In this document: piece by piece, positions 8,947 to 17,311 of the stretch | Numbering within the stretch: the first letter of the stretch is position 1 | How the letters are laid out: every line of letters starts with the position of its first letter | Source of the DNA: Streptomyces sp. NBC_01231 | GTDB lineage: Bacteria; Actinomycetota; Actinomycetes; Streptomycetales; Streptomycetaceae | Reading direction: 5' to 3' | Length of the DNA: 64,000 bases | NCBI GenBank assembly: GCA_035999765.1 | Contig: CP108521.1 | Span: forward strand, 10,230,001-10,294,000 | Program-made: the position numbers and the translations under genes | Notes under the pieces: model-generated | Told to the model about the DNA's origin: nothing | What the model saw: only the letters and a program-made list of their open reading frames with translations | The model's database searches: none

Positions 8947-8972
8947 GGCGTGCCGGCCAAAGCCGGCACGCC
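8947..8972 (-). terminator. Hairpin between two small genes
   Basis: A perfect 11-base inverted repeat (GGCGTGCCGGC / GCCGGCACGCC) with a CAAA loop and no U-tract. It follows the stop of the gene at 9044-9469 on the minus strand and is the usual GC-rich Streptomyces type of terminator. Confidence 0.7.
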
Positions 8973-9043
8973 ATCCGTCCCGCGGTCCGTGTAACCGTCC
9001 GGTGATCGCTGAAACAGTCGCCCGGTCGGCCGGTGTCCACCGC

Positions 9044-9469
9044 TCAGAAGCGGCCGCCGGTCAGGCGGGTGACCGGCCCCTGGGTGTGGCGCTCGGTGCG
9101 GCGGCCCGCCGCGAAGGACACGGCGCCCAGTGCGGTCAGACCGGCGCTGACGCCCGCGGCGACGAGCTTGCGGTGGCTGATCACCGTCCAGGCCGTCTTC
9201 GCACCGGCGGCCACCTGTCCCGAGGCCGAGACGAGCGCCTGGCGCCCCACCTCCACGCTCTTGGCCGCGGTGTGCGCGGCCGTGCTGGTCGCGTCGGCCG
9301 CCCGCTGGGCGCCCGCCTTCGCGGTCGAGGCCGCCTCGTCGGTCTTCGTGGCGGCTGCCCGCGCGGTCCGTGTCGTCGGGGCCGTCGCCTTGTCCGCGTT
9401 CTGCCGCGCCTTGGCGGCGGTGGTGGCGGCGGCTGTCTTCTTGTTCGTTTCCTTGTCCGAATCCGTCAT
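9044..9469 (-). CDS. Ala/Thr/Lys-rich helical protein with C-terminal membrane segment
   Basis: About 141 residues. The first 80 residues are almost entirely Ala, Thr, Lys, Arg and Asp (KETNKKTAAATTAAKARQ and similar), predicted as one long amphipathic or coiled helix with lysine repeats. A hydrophobic segment KLVAAGVSAGLTALGAVSF near the C terminus may insert in the membrane, followed by a basic tail. The layout resembles apolipoprotein-like or nucleoid-associated helical proteins, but I cannot assign a function. A GTG at 9505 (with an AAGGCGG upstream) is an alternative start adding twelve residues. It is divergent from the membrane protein at 9613. Confidence 0.6.
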   Translation of the reverse strand: MTDSDKETNKKTAAATTAAKARQNADKATAPTTRTARAAATKTDEAASTAKAGAQRAADATSTAAHTAAKSVEVGRQALVSASGQVAAGAKTAWTVISHRKLVAAGVSAGLTALGAVSFAAGRRTERHTQGPVTRLTGGRF

Positions 9470-9612
9470 GGGAACCGGTTTGCCGTTCACCTCCGTCGCA
9501 AACACGTTCGTTGCGCCGCCTTGTGGTCCCCGTCATGACCGGTCAAGAAGGCGTAAAAGAGGGAACTCGGTGCACAAGAACGAAGCGAGGTTCGATCGGG
9601 AAGGGAGGAAGC

Positions 9613-10113
9613 TTGTCGGCCATCGGGAAAGAACCGGACACGAACAACACGGGGCGCAACGAGACGGAGGAGGAGAGAGCCGACCGCAAGTGGGGGGAGC
9701 TCATCCAGGAGGTCAGGGTCGCCCAGACCGGCGTGCAGATCCTGTTCGGGTTCCTGCTGACGGTCGTGTTCACACCGAGGTACGCGGACCTGGCTGACAC
9801 GGACAAGACCATCTACATCGTGACGGTGGTGCTGGGCGCGTGCGCCACCGGCGCGCTGATCGGTCCGGTGTCCCTGCACCGTCTGGTGTCCGGTCGGCGG
9901 GTCAAGCCGCAGTCGGTGGAGTGGGCCTCCCGGATGACCTTCGTCGGCCTGGTGCTGCTGCTCGCCACCATGACGTCGTCCTTGCTGTTGATCCTCCGGG
10001 TGGCCACGCACGACGGGTATGTGCCGTGGCTGGTCACCGGAGTGGTCGCCTGGTACCTGCTGTGCTGGTTCCTGGTACCGCTGCTGGTCCGGCAGCGTCA
10101 TACGACGAAGTGA
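9613..10113 (+). CDS. DUF6328-type four-helix membrane protein
   Basis: About 166 residues. A charged N-terminal region (NNTGRNETEEERADRKWGE) precedes a predicted four-segment membrane domain: GVQILFGFLLTVVF, the TIYIVTVVLGACATGALIG stretch, FVGLVLLLATMTSSLLLI and VPWLVTGVVAWYLLCWFLV. The pattern WxELxQExRVAQTGVQILFGFLL is that of the DUF6328 family, common in actinobacteria and of unknown function. The start is a TTG at 9613 placed perfectly behind AAGGGAGGAAGC; no ATG or GTG in frame has a ribosome-binding site. The coding capacity upstream to 9370 is not supported. Confidence 0.82.
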   Translation: MSAIGKEPDTNNTGRNETEEERADRKWGELIQEVRVAQTGVQILFGFLLTVVFTPRYADLADTDKTIYIVTVVLGACATGALIGPVSLHRLVSGRRVKPQSVEWASRMTFVGLVLLLATMTSSLLLILRVATHDGYVPWLVTGVVAWYLLCWFLVPLLVRQRHTTK

Positions 10114-10328
10114 CACCGAGCGCGGCGAGTCGACGGTCGTGCGGGCGGCCGAACAGCAGGACGGACACGCTCGCGGCGATCAGCGCGGAACATGTCCCAC
10201 AGGGGGTCGGACATCACCCGGGTGGCCAGGAAGGCGTCCGCCGCCTGGCCACCGATCACCGCGGCCACCCACTCAGGCACGAGCCCGCTCCGGCACGACC
10301 AGTACGGCCGTCGGCCCGCGCGCCCGCG

Positions 10329-10754
10329 TCAGCCGCCGGCGAGGACGTCCTGGAGGAAGTCGTCGATCCGGACCTCCTCCCGGCCCGGGGGCACCGCCTC
10401 CCGGGTCTCCCGCAGGAAGGCCGCCACCGCCGGAGCCCACGCGAACACCACGGCGCGCTGACGGCCGCCGTCGGGGCGGGCGTCGCCGAGGAACTCGACG
10501 CACAGCTCCTCCCACATGCCGGTCGACACCGGCCGCATCCGCACGTCCCCCACCCCGACCCGCCGCCGCAGGCCCTCGGTGAGCATCTCCCGGTCCAGCC
10601 GCCACCGCGCGAGCACCCGGCCGTCATGGCTGAACACGGCGGTGACGGCGAACGGGTCCGCCGCGTCGTAGCTGAGGTGGGCGAGCACCGGGCAGCGGTC
10701 GGCGGCGCCGGCCTGGAGCTGCACGACGAGCGTCTTGTGGACCAACGAGTTCAC
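10329..10754 (-). CDS. SsgA-like sporulation/cell-division regulator (SALP)
   Basis: A 141-residue SsgA/SsgB-family protein, a group confined to morphologically complex actinobacteria that help position septa and remodel peptidoglycan during sporulation. Diagnostic features are the N-terminal LVVQLQ strand, LSYDAADPFAVTAVF, the MLTEGLRRRVGVGDV segment and a C-terminal FLxxTxxxVPPGxEE pattern (FLRETREAVPPGREE). The start is GTG at 10754 behind GGAGG. It is 62 bases downstream of the 343-residue unknown on the same strand, and a TAGAG-AC-CTCTA palindrome (10781-10792) lies in that gap. It could be one of SsgC-G rather than SsgA or SsgB; I cannot tell which. Confidence 0.9.
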   Translation of the reverse strand: MNSLVHKTLVVQLQAGAADRCPVLAHLSYDAADPFAVTAVFSHDGRVLARWRLDREMLTEGLRRRVGVGDVRMRPVSTGMWEELCVEFLGDARPDGGRQRAVVFAWAPAVAAFLRETREAVPPGREEVRIDDFLQDVLAGG

Positions 10755-10816
10755 GAGAGGGCCTCCGGGGAGAACAGTCGTAGAGACCTCTAGTACCCCC
10801 GTCGTGCCCAAGATGC

Positions 10817-11848
10817 TCAGCTCTCCGGGTGATTCCCTCGCGCTCCGCGCAGCGAGGTGATGCAGGAGGAGATGGCCTGCTGGAGTTCCTCGAGCTGTTG
10901 GACCATGTCGTCCTCGTAGAACTCCTGGGCGTCGTCGAAGGTGAGCTCCTCGAACACCTTGGTCGCCCGCTGGAGGCTGCTGTAGAACTTCGTCCGCCGT
11001 TCCTGGACGCGCAGTTCGGGATCGGACTCCACCGCCTCGACGACGAGCGACTTCATCGTGTCGTAGGCCTCCGTGGCCCACTCGCCGGTGCCCTCGTCCT
11101 CCTCCAGCTCGTCGAGCAGGGACAGGTGTCGTTCGGCCTCCTGGCGGATGTCGACGGGCGCGTCGATGGTCTGCCCCGCGGGGGTCTTGACCTGGCCCGA
11201 CTCGGCGATCTGGCGGACGTATCCGATCCGGTCGGCGGACCTGCTCTCGCTGGCGACGGCCTTCTTCAGATCGTCGGTGCGCACCACGTCCCGGGCCAGC
11301 TCCGCCTGAAGCTCGGGGTCTTCGCGGACCCGGTCCAGCAGGGCCTGGCGGGCCGCCCGGGCGGTGGAGGGGTCGGCGAGGATCGCGGCGCGCAGCGCGG
11401 TCGGGTTCTCGGCGACCTCCAGCGCCTTGGTCGGCCTGATGCCCTCGGCCTCGGCCGCCTCCGTGATGGCGGTGCCCCGTTCGGAGGTGGCGCTGTTGCG
11501 GGAGACGTAGTAGCCGAGCCACACGTCGGCGTCCGGCAGTTCCACCTCCTGGCCGGGCGTCAGCGCCTCGAAGTGCGGGACGAGACCGTCGTCGGCGGCC
11601 CGGTCCCACGCCTTGTAGTAGCGCAGGACGCGCTCGGGCGAGCAGCCGGCCAGTTCGGCGAACTCCTTCGCCGACACCTTCGGCGTCTCGTCCGCGCCCT
11701 GGCCGCCGGGCCGCACGCTGCGCGCCACCATCAGGCCGAAGGCCCAACCTCCGGTGCGCGCGTAGACGCCGAACTCGCGCGCGTCCCGCGCCACGAGGTC
11801 GGACAGGGGCACGGGGGACGTCTCGGACGGGACGATCGACAGTGTCAC
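10817..11848 (-). CDS. Unknown 343-residue protein with HTH-like N terminus and acidic helices
   Basis: I do not recognise a named family. The N-terminal third contains a possible helix-turn-helix (KEFAELAGCSPERVLRYYKAW) after an Arg/Gly-containing lead. The middle is Ala/Glu-rich and helical (ITEAAEAEGIRPTKALEVAE, then LLDRVREDPELQAELA), and the C-terminal third is strongly acidic with long amphipathic helices (SLLDELEEDEGTGEW, FEELTFDDAQEFYEDDM). The composition suggests a soluble DNA-associated or scaffold protein, somewhat like ParB-type or plasmid-borne transfer proteins, but that is speculation. The start is GTG at 11848 after AGGAGAAG. It may be cotranscribed with the SsgA-like gene downstream. 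Confidence 0.75.
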   Translation of the reverse strand: MTLSIVPSETSPVPLSDLVARDAREFGVYARTGGWAFGLMVARSVRPGGQGADETPKVSAKEFAELAGCSPERVLRYYKAWDRAADDGLVPHFEALTPGQEVELPDADVWLGYYVSRNSATSERGTAITEAAEAEGIRPTKALEVAENPTALRAAILADPSTARAARQALLDRVREDPELQAELARDVVRTDDLKKAVASESRSADRIGYVRQIAESGQVKTPAGQTIDAPVDIRQEAERHLSLLDELEEDEGTGEWATEAYDTMKSLVVEAVESDPELRVQERRTKFYSSLQRATKVFEELTFDDAQEFYEDDMVQQLEELQQAISSCITSLRGARGNHPES

Positions 11849-11941
11849 GGGTGCTTCTCCTGGGCAGGCTGGTCGAACTGCGCTGGTGCGGTTCGGAAGC
11901 CTATTGCACCTCCGGCGACGCCCCGGACGGCCCCCGTGCCG

Positions 11942-12913
11942 TCAGCCCAGCGCGTCGTGCAGCGCGGGGAGCAACGTCTTGGCCGACCAGTCCAGGTACT
12001 CGGGCTGGGACTCGCCGCCTATCTGCACCAGGGCGACCTCGGTGAACCCGGCCTCGGCGTACGGCCGTACCGCCTCGACGAAGTCCTCGGGGTCGTCGCC
12101 GCACGGGATCGAGGCGGCGACGTCGTCGGGCGTCACGAACTGGGTGGCCGACTCGAAGGAATCCGGGTGCGGCAGCTCGGAGTTGACCTTCCAGCCGTTG
12201 CCGAACCAGCGGAACTGGGAGTGGGCGCGCTTGACGGCCGCGTCCCGGTCCGGGTCGTAGCACACCGGCAGTTGGCCCACCCGCGGCTTGTCCTGGCCGC
12301 CGTGCCGGTCGAAGGCGTCCAGGAGGCCCGCCTTGGGCTCGGTGGCGATCACCAGGTCGGCCAGCCGGCCCGCGAGAGCGCAGGACTGCTCGCCGGAGAC
12401 GGCGATGCCGATCGGCGGCGGCTGGTCCGGCAGGTCCCACAGACGGGCCGACTCGACGTCGAAGTGCGTCCCGCGACGGTTCACATGGCCGCCCTCGAAG
12501 AGGTCGCGGATGATCTGCACCGCCTCTTCGAGCATCTCGTGCCGTACGTCGACCGACGGCCAACCACCGCCCACCACGTGTTCGTTGAGGTTCTCCCCGG
12601 AGCCGAGCCCCAGTCGGAACCGGCCCTCCGACAGCAGCTGCATCGTCGCCGCCTTCTGCGCCACCACCGCGGGGTGGTAGCGGAAGCTCGGACACGTCAC
12701 GTACGTCATCAGCGGAATGCGGGAGGTCGCCTGGGCGGCGGCTCCCAGCACACTCCACGCGTACGGCGAGTGACCCTGCGCGCGCAGCCACGGGAAGTAG
12801 TGGTCCGAGGTCACCGAGAAGTCGAAACCCGCCTCCTCGGCCTGGACCAGGTGGTCGACCAGGTCACGGGGGCCGGCCTGTTCGGTCATCATCGTGTATC
12901 CGATTTGCACCAT
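11942..12913 (-). CDS. LLM-class F420-dependent oxidoreductase, G6PDH-like
   Basis: A 323-residue luciferase-like TIM barrel of the F420-dependent glucose-6-phosphate dehydrogenase-related group. Signature segments are TSDHYFPWLRAQGHSPYAW near residue 35, RFRLGLGSGENLNEHV (flavin-type phosphate region) and IGIAVSGEQSCALAGRLAD. The enzyme would transfer hydride to or from coenzyme F420; the organic substrate is unknown. The start is ATG at 12913, giving the usual family N terminus VQIGYTMMTEQAGP; there is no clear ribosome-binding site. It is divergent from the serine hydrolase at 13001 with an 87-base gap. Confidence 0.9.
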   Translation of the reverse strand: MVQIGYTMMTEQAGPRDLVDHLVQAEEAGFDFSVTSDHYFPWLRAQGHSPYAWSVLGAAAQATSRIPLMTYVTCPSFRYHPAVVAQKAATMQLLSEGRFRLGLGSGENLNEHVVGGGWPSVDVRHEMLEEAVQIIRDLFEGGHVNRRGTHFDVESARLWDLPDQPPPIGIAVSGEQSCALAGRLADLVIATEPKAGLLDAFDRHGGQDKPRVGQLPVCYDPDRDAAVKRAHSQFRWFGNGWKVNSELPHPDSFESATQFVTPDDVAASIPCGDDPEDFVEAVRPYAEAGFTEVALVQIGGESQPEYLDWSAKTLLPALHDALG

Positions 12914-13000
12914 AACGGCTGGGTCCCCGGTCAGCGGAAGGGGAAACGGACCGATCGAAACCCCCTCGATCGCCGCGCCCGGTCGGGAGAGGATGCTTCC

Positions 13001-14446
13001 ATGAGTAGCCGCGCCCTGCCCACCAGTGCCCCCGCCGCCCAGGCAGTCGCCGCGTCCGGCGTCCACGCCTTCCTCGACGCCCTCGAAGCCGCCCCGGGCA
13101 TCGAACCGCACAGCCTGATGATCCTGCGGCACGACCATGTGGTCGCGTCCGGCTGGTGGGCGCCGTACAGCCCGCAGCGCGTCCATCTCCTCTACTCGCT
13201 GAGCAAGAGCTTCACGGCGACGGCCGCCGCTTTCGCCGTCGCCGAGGGACTGATCCGGCTGGACGACCCGGTGATCTCGTACTTCCCGGAGTTCGAGGCC
13301 GACATCACCGACCCGCGCAGCCGCGCGATGCTCGTCCGGCACGTGGCGTCGATGGCCGCCGGCCACGAGGACGAGGCGCTGGACGGGGCACGCGCGCTCG
13401 ATCCCGAGGAACTGGTGCGCGGCTTCCTGCTGCTGCCTCCCGACCGTGAGCCGGGGACCGTCTTCGCCTACAGCCAGCCCACCACCTACACGCTCGGCGC
13501 CATCATCCAGCGCCTCACCGGCCAGTCGTTGACCGAGTATCTGCGGCCGCGGCTGCTGGATCCGCTCGGTATCGGCGAGGTGGCGTGGACCCGTGACCGG
13601 GCGGGCCGCGAGCTGGGCTTCAGCGGGCTGCACGCCACCACCGACGCGATCGCCCGGCTCGGGCAGCTGTATCTGCGGGACGGGGTGTGGGAGGGCGAGC
13701 GCGTGCTGCCCGAGGGGTGGGCGGCCGAGGCCACCCGCGTGCACATCGCGAACTCCGACGGCACACCTGAGGGCGAGCTGTCCGACTGGCAGCAGGGCTA
13801 CGGCCTCCAGTTCTGGAGGTCCCGGCACGGATACCGCGGGGACGGGGCCTACGGGCAGTTCTGTCTGGTGCTGCCCGAGTACGACGCGGTGGTCGCGATG
13901 ACCTCGCAGAGCGAGGACATGCAGGGGATCCTGAACCTGGTCTGGGAGCACCTGCTGCCCGCCTTCGGACCCGAACCGCTGTCCGGGCGGCAGGAGGAGG
14001 ATGCCGCGCTGGCCGAGCGGTTGGGGCGGCTGGCGCTGCCGCCCGCCCCGGGCAAGCCGACCCCACCGGAGCGGGAACAGGCCTGGTCCGGCGCCGAATT
14101 CGCGCCCGACAAGGTGGCTCGCGCGAACCTTCCGGGCGAGCCCCGGGTGCTGGTCTCGGCGACCGGGAGCGGCTGGCGGGTGACGCTCGTCGAGGACGGC
14201 CACCGGCTGGAACTGCCGCTCGGGCAGGGGGACTGGGCCGTGGTCGAGGAGCCGGTCCCCGTCGCGGTCAGCGGGGGGTGGGCCGACGCGGAAACCCTCG
14301 TGGTCGAGGTGGCCTTCCTGGAGACGCCCCATCACCTGGTGGTGAGCTGCTCGCTGACGGACCGGACGTTCACCGCGCGCTGGCGCACCCAGCCGCTGCA
14401 ACCGGCGAAGCTGCGATCCATGCGGGCGCCCCGCGGCTCAGTCTGA
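13001..14446 (+). CDS. Serine hydrolase, class C beta-lactamase / DD-peptidase fold
   Basis: A 481-residue beta-lactamase-family hydrolase. The catalytic Ser-x-x-Lys is SLSK at about residue 67, the Tyr motif is YSQ at about 157, and HGYRGDGAYGQF probably represents the third active-site strand. No signal peptide is visible, so the enzyme seems cytoplasmic; such proteins are usually esterases or amidases rather than true beta-lactamases. The C-terminal 130 residues form an extra beta-rich domain seen in some family members. ATG at 13001 follows GAGAGGA. The stop overlaps the 3' end of the convergent pseudokinase gene by nine bases. Confidence 0.9.
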   Translation: MSSRALPTSAPAAQAVAASGVHAFLDALEAAPGIEPHSLMILRHDHVVASGWWAPYSPQRVHLLYSLSKSFTATAAAFAVAEGLIRLDDPVISYFPEFEADITDPRSRAMLVRHVASMAAGHEDEALDGARALDPEELVRGFLLLPPDREPGTVFAYSQPTTYTLGAIIQRLTGQSLTEYLRPRLLDPLGIGEVAWTRDRAGRELGFSGLHATTDAIARLGQLYLRDGVWEGERVLPEGWAAEATRVHIANSDGTPEGELSDWQQGYGLQFWRSRHGYRGDGAYGQFCLVLPEYDAVVAMTSQSEDMQGILNLVWEHLLPAFGPEPLSGRQEEDAALAERLGRLALPPAPGKPTPPEREQAWSGAEFAPDKVARANLPGEPRVLVSATGSGWRVTLVEDGHRLELPLGQGDWAVVEEPVPVAVSGGWADAETLVVEVAFLETPHHLVVSCSLTDRTFTARWRTQPLQPAKLRSMRAPRGSV

Positions 14447-16087
14447 GGTCTGCCGGAACGTTCTCAGGAAGGTGTCCAGGGCCTCCCGGTTCGCGGTGTC
14501 GTCCCAGTCCGCGGCCGGCGTGGTCCAGCGAAGCGAGAAGCTGCGGCTCTCCCCGATGAGGAAGCCACGGCCGAACGTGCGCAACCGGGCGCCGGGAGAG
14601 TCGTCGGCGAGCCATTCCATGTCGGCGGCCTTGCGCCCCTGGTAGGTCGTCGCGCGGATCTCGCCGATCCGCCGGAAGTCGATGTCCGCCTGCTCCAGCT
14701 GCGGTTGGACGTCGTCGCGCCAGACGGCGACGGGGTCCGGGCCCACGCGTTCGCTGTAGGTGACGGCGAGCGTGCGCGGGTCGTCGTCCTTTCCGAAGGT
14801 CACGCGATACGCGAGGTCGCCCGCGCGCGAGGTGTCCAGCGCCTTCCAGCCCGCCGGGAGCGCCACGGCGAAACCCTCCGGTGACTGGTACACGCGGAAT
14901 CCGGCCGGGAGAGCGTTGCCGGTGGGAGACGGTGGCGGTGTGGGGGGCGGCGTGACGGAGGGCGTCGGCGGGGTGGGCGCCGGAGCGGAGGACGTCCCAG
15001 TGGTGGGTGACGCCGTCGGCGTCCTGGGCGGGAGGGAGGTCCGGCCCTCGGTGGCCGGGGTCGAGGCGCTCGGCCGGGATGCCGCACCGCTGGAGCTGGA
15101 GCTGGAGCCGGAGTCGGTGCCCGGCAGTTGACGGGTCACGGCGAGGACCGCGACGGACACCGTGACGACGGCCAGGGCGGTCCCGGCGACCATGGTCCGT
15201 CGACTCCACACCGGGCCCGTCTGGTACAGGCCGCGCAGACGGGGCTTGGGCAGCGCCCGCAGAGCGTTCCCCGGTTCCTCGTTCAGGACCCGGGTGAGAG
15301 CCTCACGAACCACCGGGCGGGTCAGCCGTTCCCGGGAGTCCTTGCGCAGCAGCCCCTGCACGGTCTGGGCGAGGGGCCCGGCGTGCACGGGGCTGCGCAG
15401 CGGAAGCCGGTCCACCCCGCGCAGAGTGGACTCCGGTCGGTCCCGGTCGCGGAACGGGGGCCGGCCCTCGACCATCGTGTACAGCATCGCGCCGAGCGCC
15501 CACAGGTCGGCGGCCGGTCCGATGCGTTCGTCGCGGGCCTGCTCGGGCGAGGCGTACGACGGTGCGGTGACGCGGGGCGCCAGGGTCGCGCCGGTCAGCC
15601 CGAATCCGGTGAGGACGACGGAGCCCTGGTCTCCCACGAACACCTGGCCGGGACTGAGTTCGCCGTGTGTGATGCCCTCGCCGTGCGCGGCCTCCAGCAC
15701 GTCGAGCACCTCCAGGCCGATGCGCGCGGCCCGGGCGTAGTTGAACGCGCCCTGCTGGACGAGGAGTTCCGTCAGGGGTACGCCGTCGATCCATTCGGTG
15801 ACGACCCACAGGTTGCCGTACTCCACGACGGCGTCGACCACCTCCGCGACCTGGCCCGGACACACCCGGCCCATGGTCTCGGCCATCCGGATGACACGGG
15901 CGGTGGCCCGGCGTGCGTCCTCCCCGTCCAGGTCGGCCGGCAGCCCGATCTGGGTGAGGAGACGGGGCCGGCCGGCCCCGACGTCCTCGCCGTACCAGCA
16001 GACGCGGTTGGTTTCGCGGTGGAGGACCTCCAGGAGCCGGTACCTTCCGGCGACCAACTCGTGTGTGGACACGTGCGCCTTGACCAT
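14438..16087 (-). CDS. Membrane-anchored Ser/Thr kinase-like protein, probable pseudokinase
   Basis: 549 residues. An N-terminal PknB-type kinase fold (about 10-270) is followed by one membrane segment (MVAGTALAVVTVSVAVLAV, about 298-317), a long Ser/Pro/Thr-rich linker and a C-terminal extracellular domain ending at RTFRQTSD. Catalytic residues look degenerate: the N lobe lacks a VAxK lysine, the catalytic loop is THGELSPGQ instead of HRDxKxxN, and the DFG segment reads TGFGL. The helix F motif DLWALGAMLYTMVEGRPPF is intact. So it probably binds ligands or partners rather than phosphorylating. The start is ATG at 16087 after GAGGGATGAC. The 200-base upstream gap is unusually AT-rich and should contain its promoter. 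Confidence 0.88.
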   Translation of the reverse strand: MVKAHVSTHELVAGRYRLLEVLHRETNRVCWYGEDVGAGRPRLLTQIGLPADLDGEDARRATARVIRMAETMGRVCPGQVAEVVDAVVEYGNLWVVTEWIDGVPLTELLVQQGAFNYARAARIGLEVLDVLEAAHGEGITHGELSPGQVFVGDQGSVVLTGFGLTGATLAPRVTAPSYASPEQARDERIGPAADLWALGAMLYTMVEGRPPFRDRDRPESTLRGVDRLPLRSPVHAGPLAQTVQGLLRKDSRERLTRPVVREALTRVLNEEPGNALRALPKPRLRGLYQTGPVWSRRTMVAGTALAVVTVSVAVLAVTRQLPGTDSGSSSSSSGAASRPSASTPATEGRTSLPPRTPTASPTTGTSSAPAPTPPTPSVTPPPTPPPSPTGNALPAGFRVYQSPEGFAVALPAGWKALDTSRAGDLAYRVTFGKDDDPRTLAVTYSERVGPDPVAVWRDDVQPQLEQADIDFRRIGEIRATTYQGRKAADMEWLADDSPGARLRTFGRGFLIGESRSFSLRWTTPAADWDDTANREALDTFLRTFRQTSD

Positions 16088-16285
16088 GTCATCCCTCGCT
16101 GAACCCCTGGCTCTCACCTTTCCCAGAGGTACGAGGGGTACGACGGGGTGCGTTCAATGAAATCGCAACTGAAGAGCATTGCTTCCCTTTTGTTCAACTG
16201 TTGTACGGCAGGTCAATAGAACTGCGCGGGCGCTGAACGGGGTTGACACACTCCCGGCGCGGACCAGGTCGGCGGCGGCACGCTC

Positions 16286-17311
16286 TCAGAGATCGCGGCG
16301 CACCAGGAAGTCCAGCAGGGACCGCAGATCGCCCCCGGCCGCCCGTTCCAGCGGCACCTCGGCCAACAGCACGTCCACGGCGGCGATGTGCCGCCGCGCC
16401 TCGGTCAGCGCGGCAGACCTGCCGCCCGCCTCCTCGATCAGCGCGGCCGCCCGCGCGGGCTCCGCGTCGGACTCCAGGAGGGCGGCCAGCCGGCCGGCCA
16501 CCGGAGAAGGTGAGTCGAGCGCGGACAGGACGGGGAACGTCTTCTTCCGCTCCCGCAGGTCGCCGTGCACGGGCTTGCCGGTGACTTCGGGGTCGCCCCA
16601 GATGCCCAGCACGTCGTCGACGATCTGGAACGCGACCCCGAGATGCCGTCCGGCCCGGTCGAGTGCGGCGACCACGGTGGGCGGCGCGCCGCCGAGCAGG
16701 GCGCCCAGCGCGGCCGCGCAGCCCAGCAACGCACCGGTCTTGTGCTCGGCCGTCGTGCGGTACTCGACCGGCCGCACACGGCGCGGCCCCGTCCAGGGGC
16801 GCGCGGCGAGCAGGAGGTCGTCGGCCTGGCCGCGCACCAGGTCGCCCAGCGCCACGGACAGCAGGCGCAGCGCCTCGGGGCCCGCCGACACGCCGGCGAG
16901 GGTCTCGACGGCGAGCGCGAACAGCGCGTCGCCCGCGAGGATCGCGGGGCCCGTGCCGTACGCCTTCCACACGGTGGGGCGGCGTCGCCGGGCCGCGTCG
17001 CCGTCCATGATGTCGTCGTGCAGCAGCGAGAAGGTGTGCACCAGTTCCACCGCGACCGCCGCGGGCACCCCGGTCAGTCCGGGCGCGCCGGCGGCCTCGG
17101 CCCCGAGCACGGCCAGCGCCTGGCGCACCCCCTTGCCGCCGGCCGCCCTGGTGGGCGCGCCTCCGACCTCGCACCAGCCGAACGCGTATCCGGCCATCTC
17201 GCCCACCCACGGGTGCAGGCGCCCCACCGCATCCTGGAGCGCGGGCCGCACCAATCCGCGGCAACGGTCCAGGACTTCGGGGGCGGCGACCGCCGACGTC
17301 AGTACGGTCAC
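16286..17311 (-). CDS. Polyprenyl (geranylgeranyl/farnesyl-type) diphosphate synthase
   Basis: A 341-residue trans-isoprenyl diphosphate synthase. The first aspartate-rich motif is LLHDDIMDGD and the second FQIVDDVLGIWGD; the conserved lysine-containing GKG (residue about 60) and EHKTGAL are also present. The enzyme condenses IPP with an allylic diphosphate; chain length cannot be read off safely. The start is GTG at 17311, chosen because its GTGA overlaps the TGA stop of the upstream TPR gene by four bases, so the two are translated together. A long in-frame extension to 17527 lies inside that gene and is not real. No terpene cyclase is nearby. Confidence 0.92.
   Translation of the reverse strand: MTVLTSAVAAPEVLDRCRGLVRPALQDAVGRLHPWVGEMAGYAFGWCEVGGAPTRAAGGKGVRQALAVLGAEAAGAPGLTGVPAAVAVELVHTFSLLHDDIMDGDAARRRRPTVWKAYGTGPAILAGDALFALAVETLAGVSAGPEALRLLSVALGDLVRGQADDLLLAARPWTGPRRVRPVEYRTTAEHKTGALLGCAAALGALLGGAPPTVVAALDRAGRHLGVAFQIVDDVLGIWGDPEVTGKPVHGDLRERKKTFPVLSALDSPSPVAGRLAALLESDAEPARAAALIEEAGGRSAALTEARRHIAAVDVLLAEVPLERAAGGDLRSLLDFLVRRDL

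Noticed and set aside
10098..10280. A 60-residue minus-strand ORF overlapping the end of the DUF6328 gene
   Set aside because: No homology that I recognise, no good ribosome-binding site, and an Arg/Pro-rich end typical of a shadow frame. Not called, though it cannot be excluded.
10829..12900. Upstream extension of the serine hydrolase frame into a 1205-residue ORF
   Set aside because: It is antisense of the 343-residue protein and the F420 oxidoreductase; the hydrolase starts at 13001 with its own ribosome-binding site.
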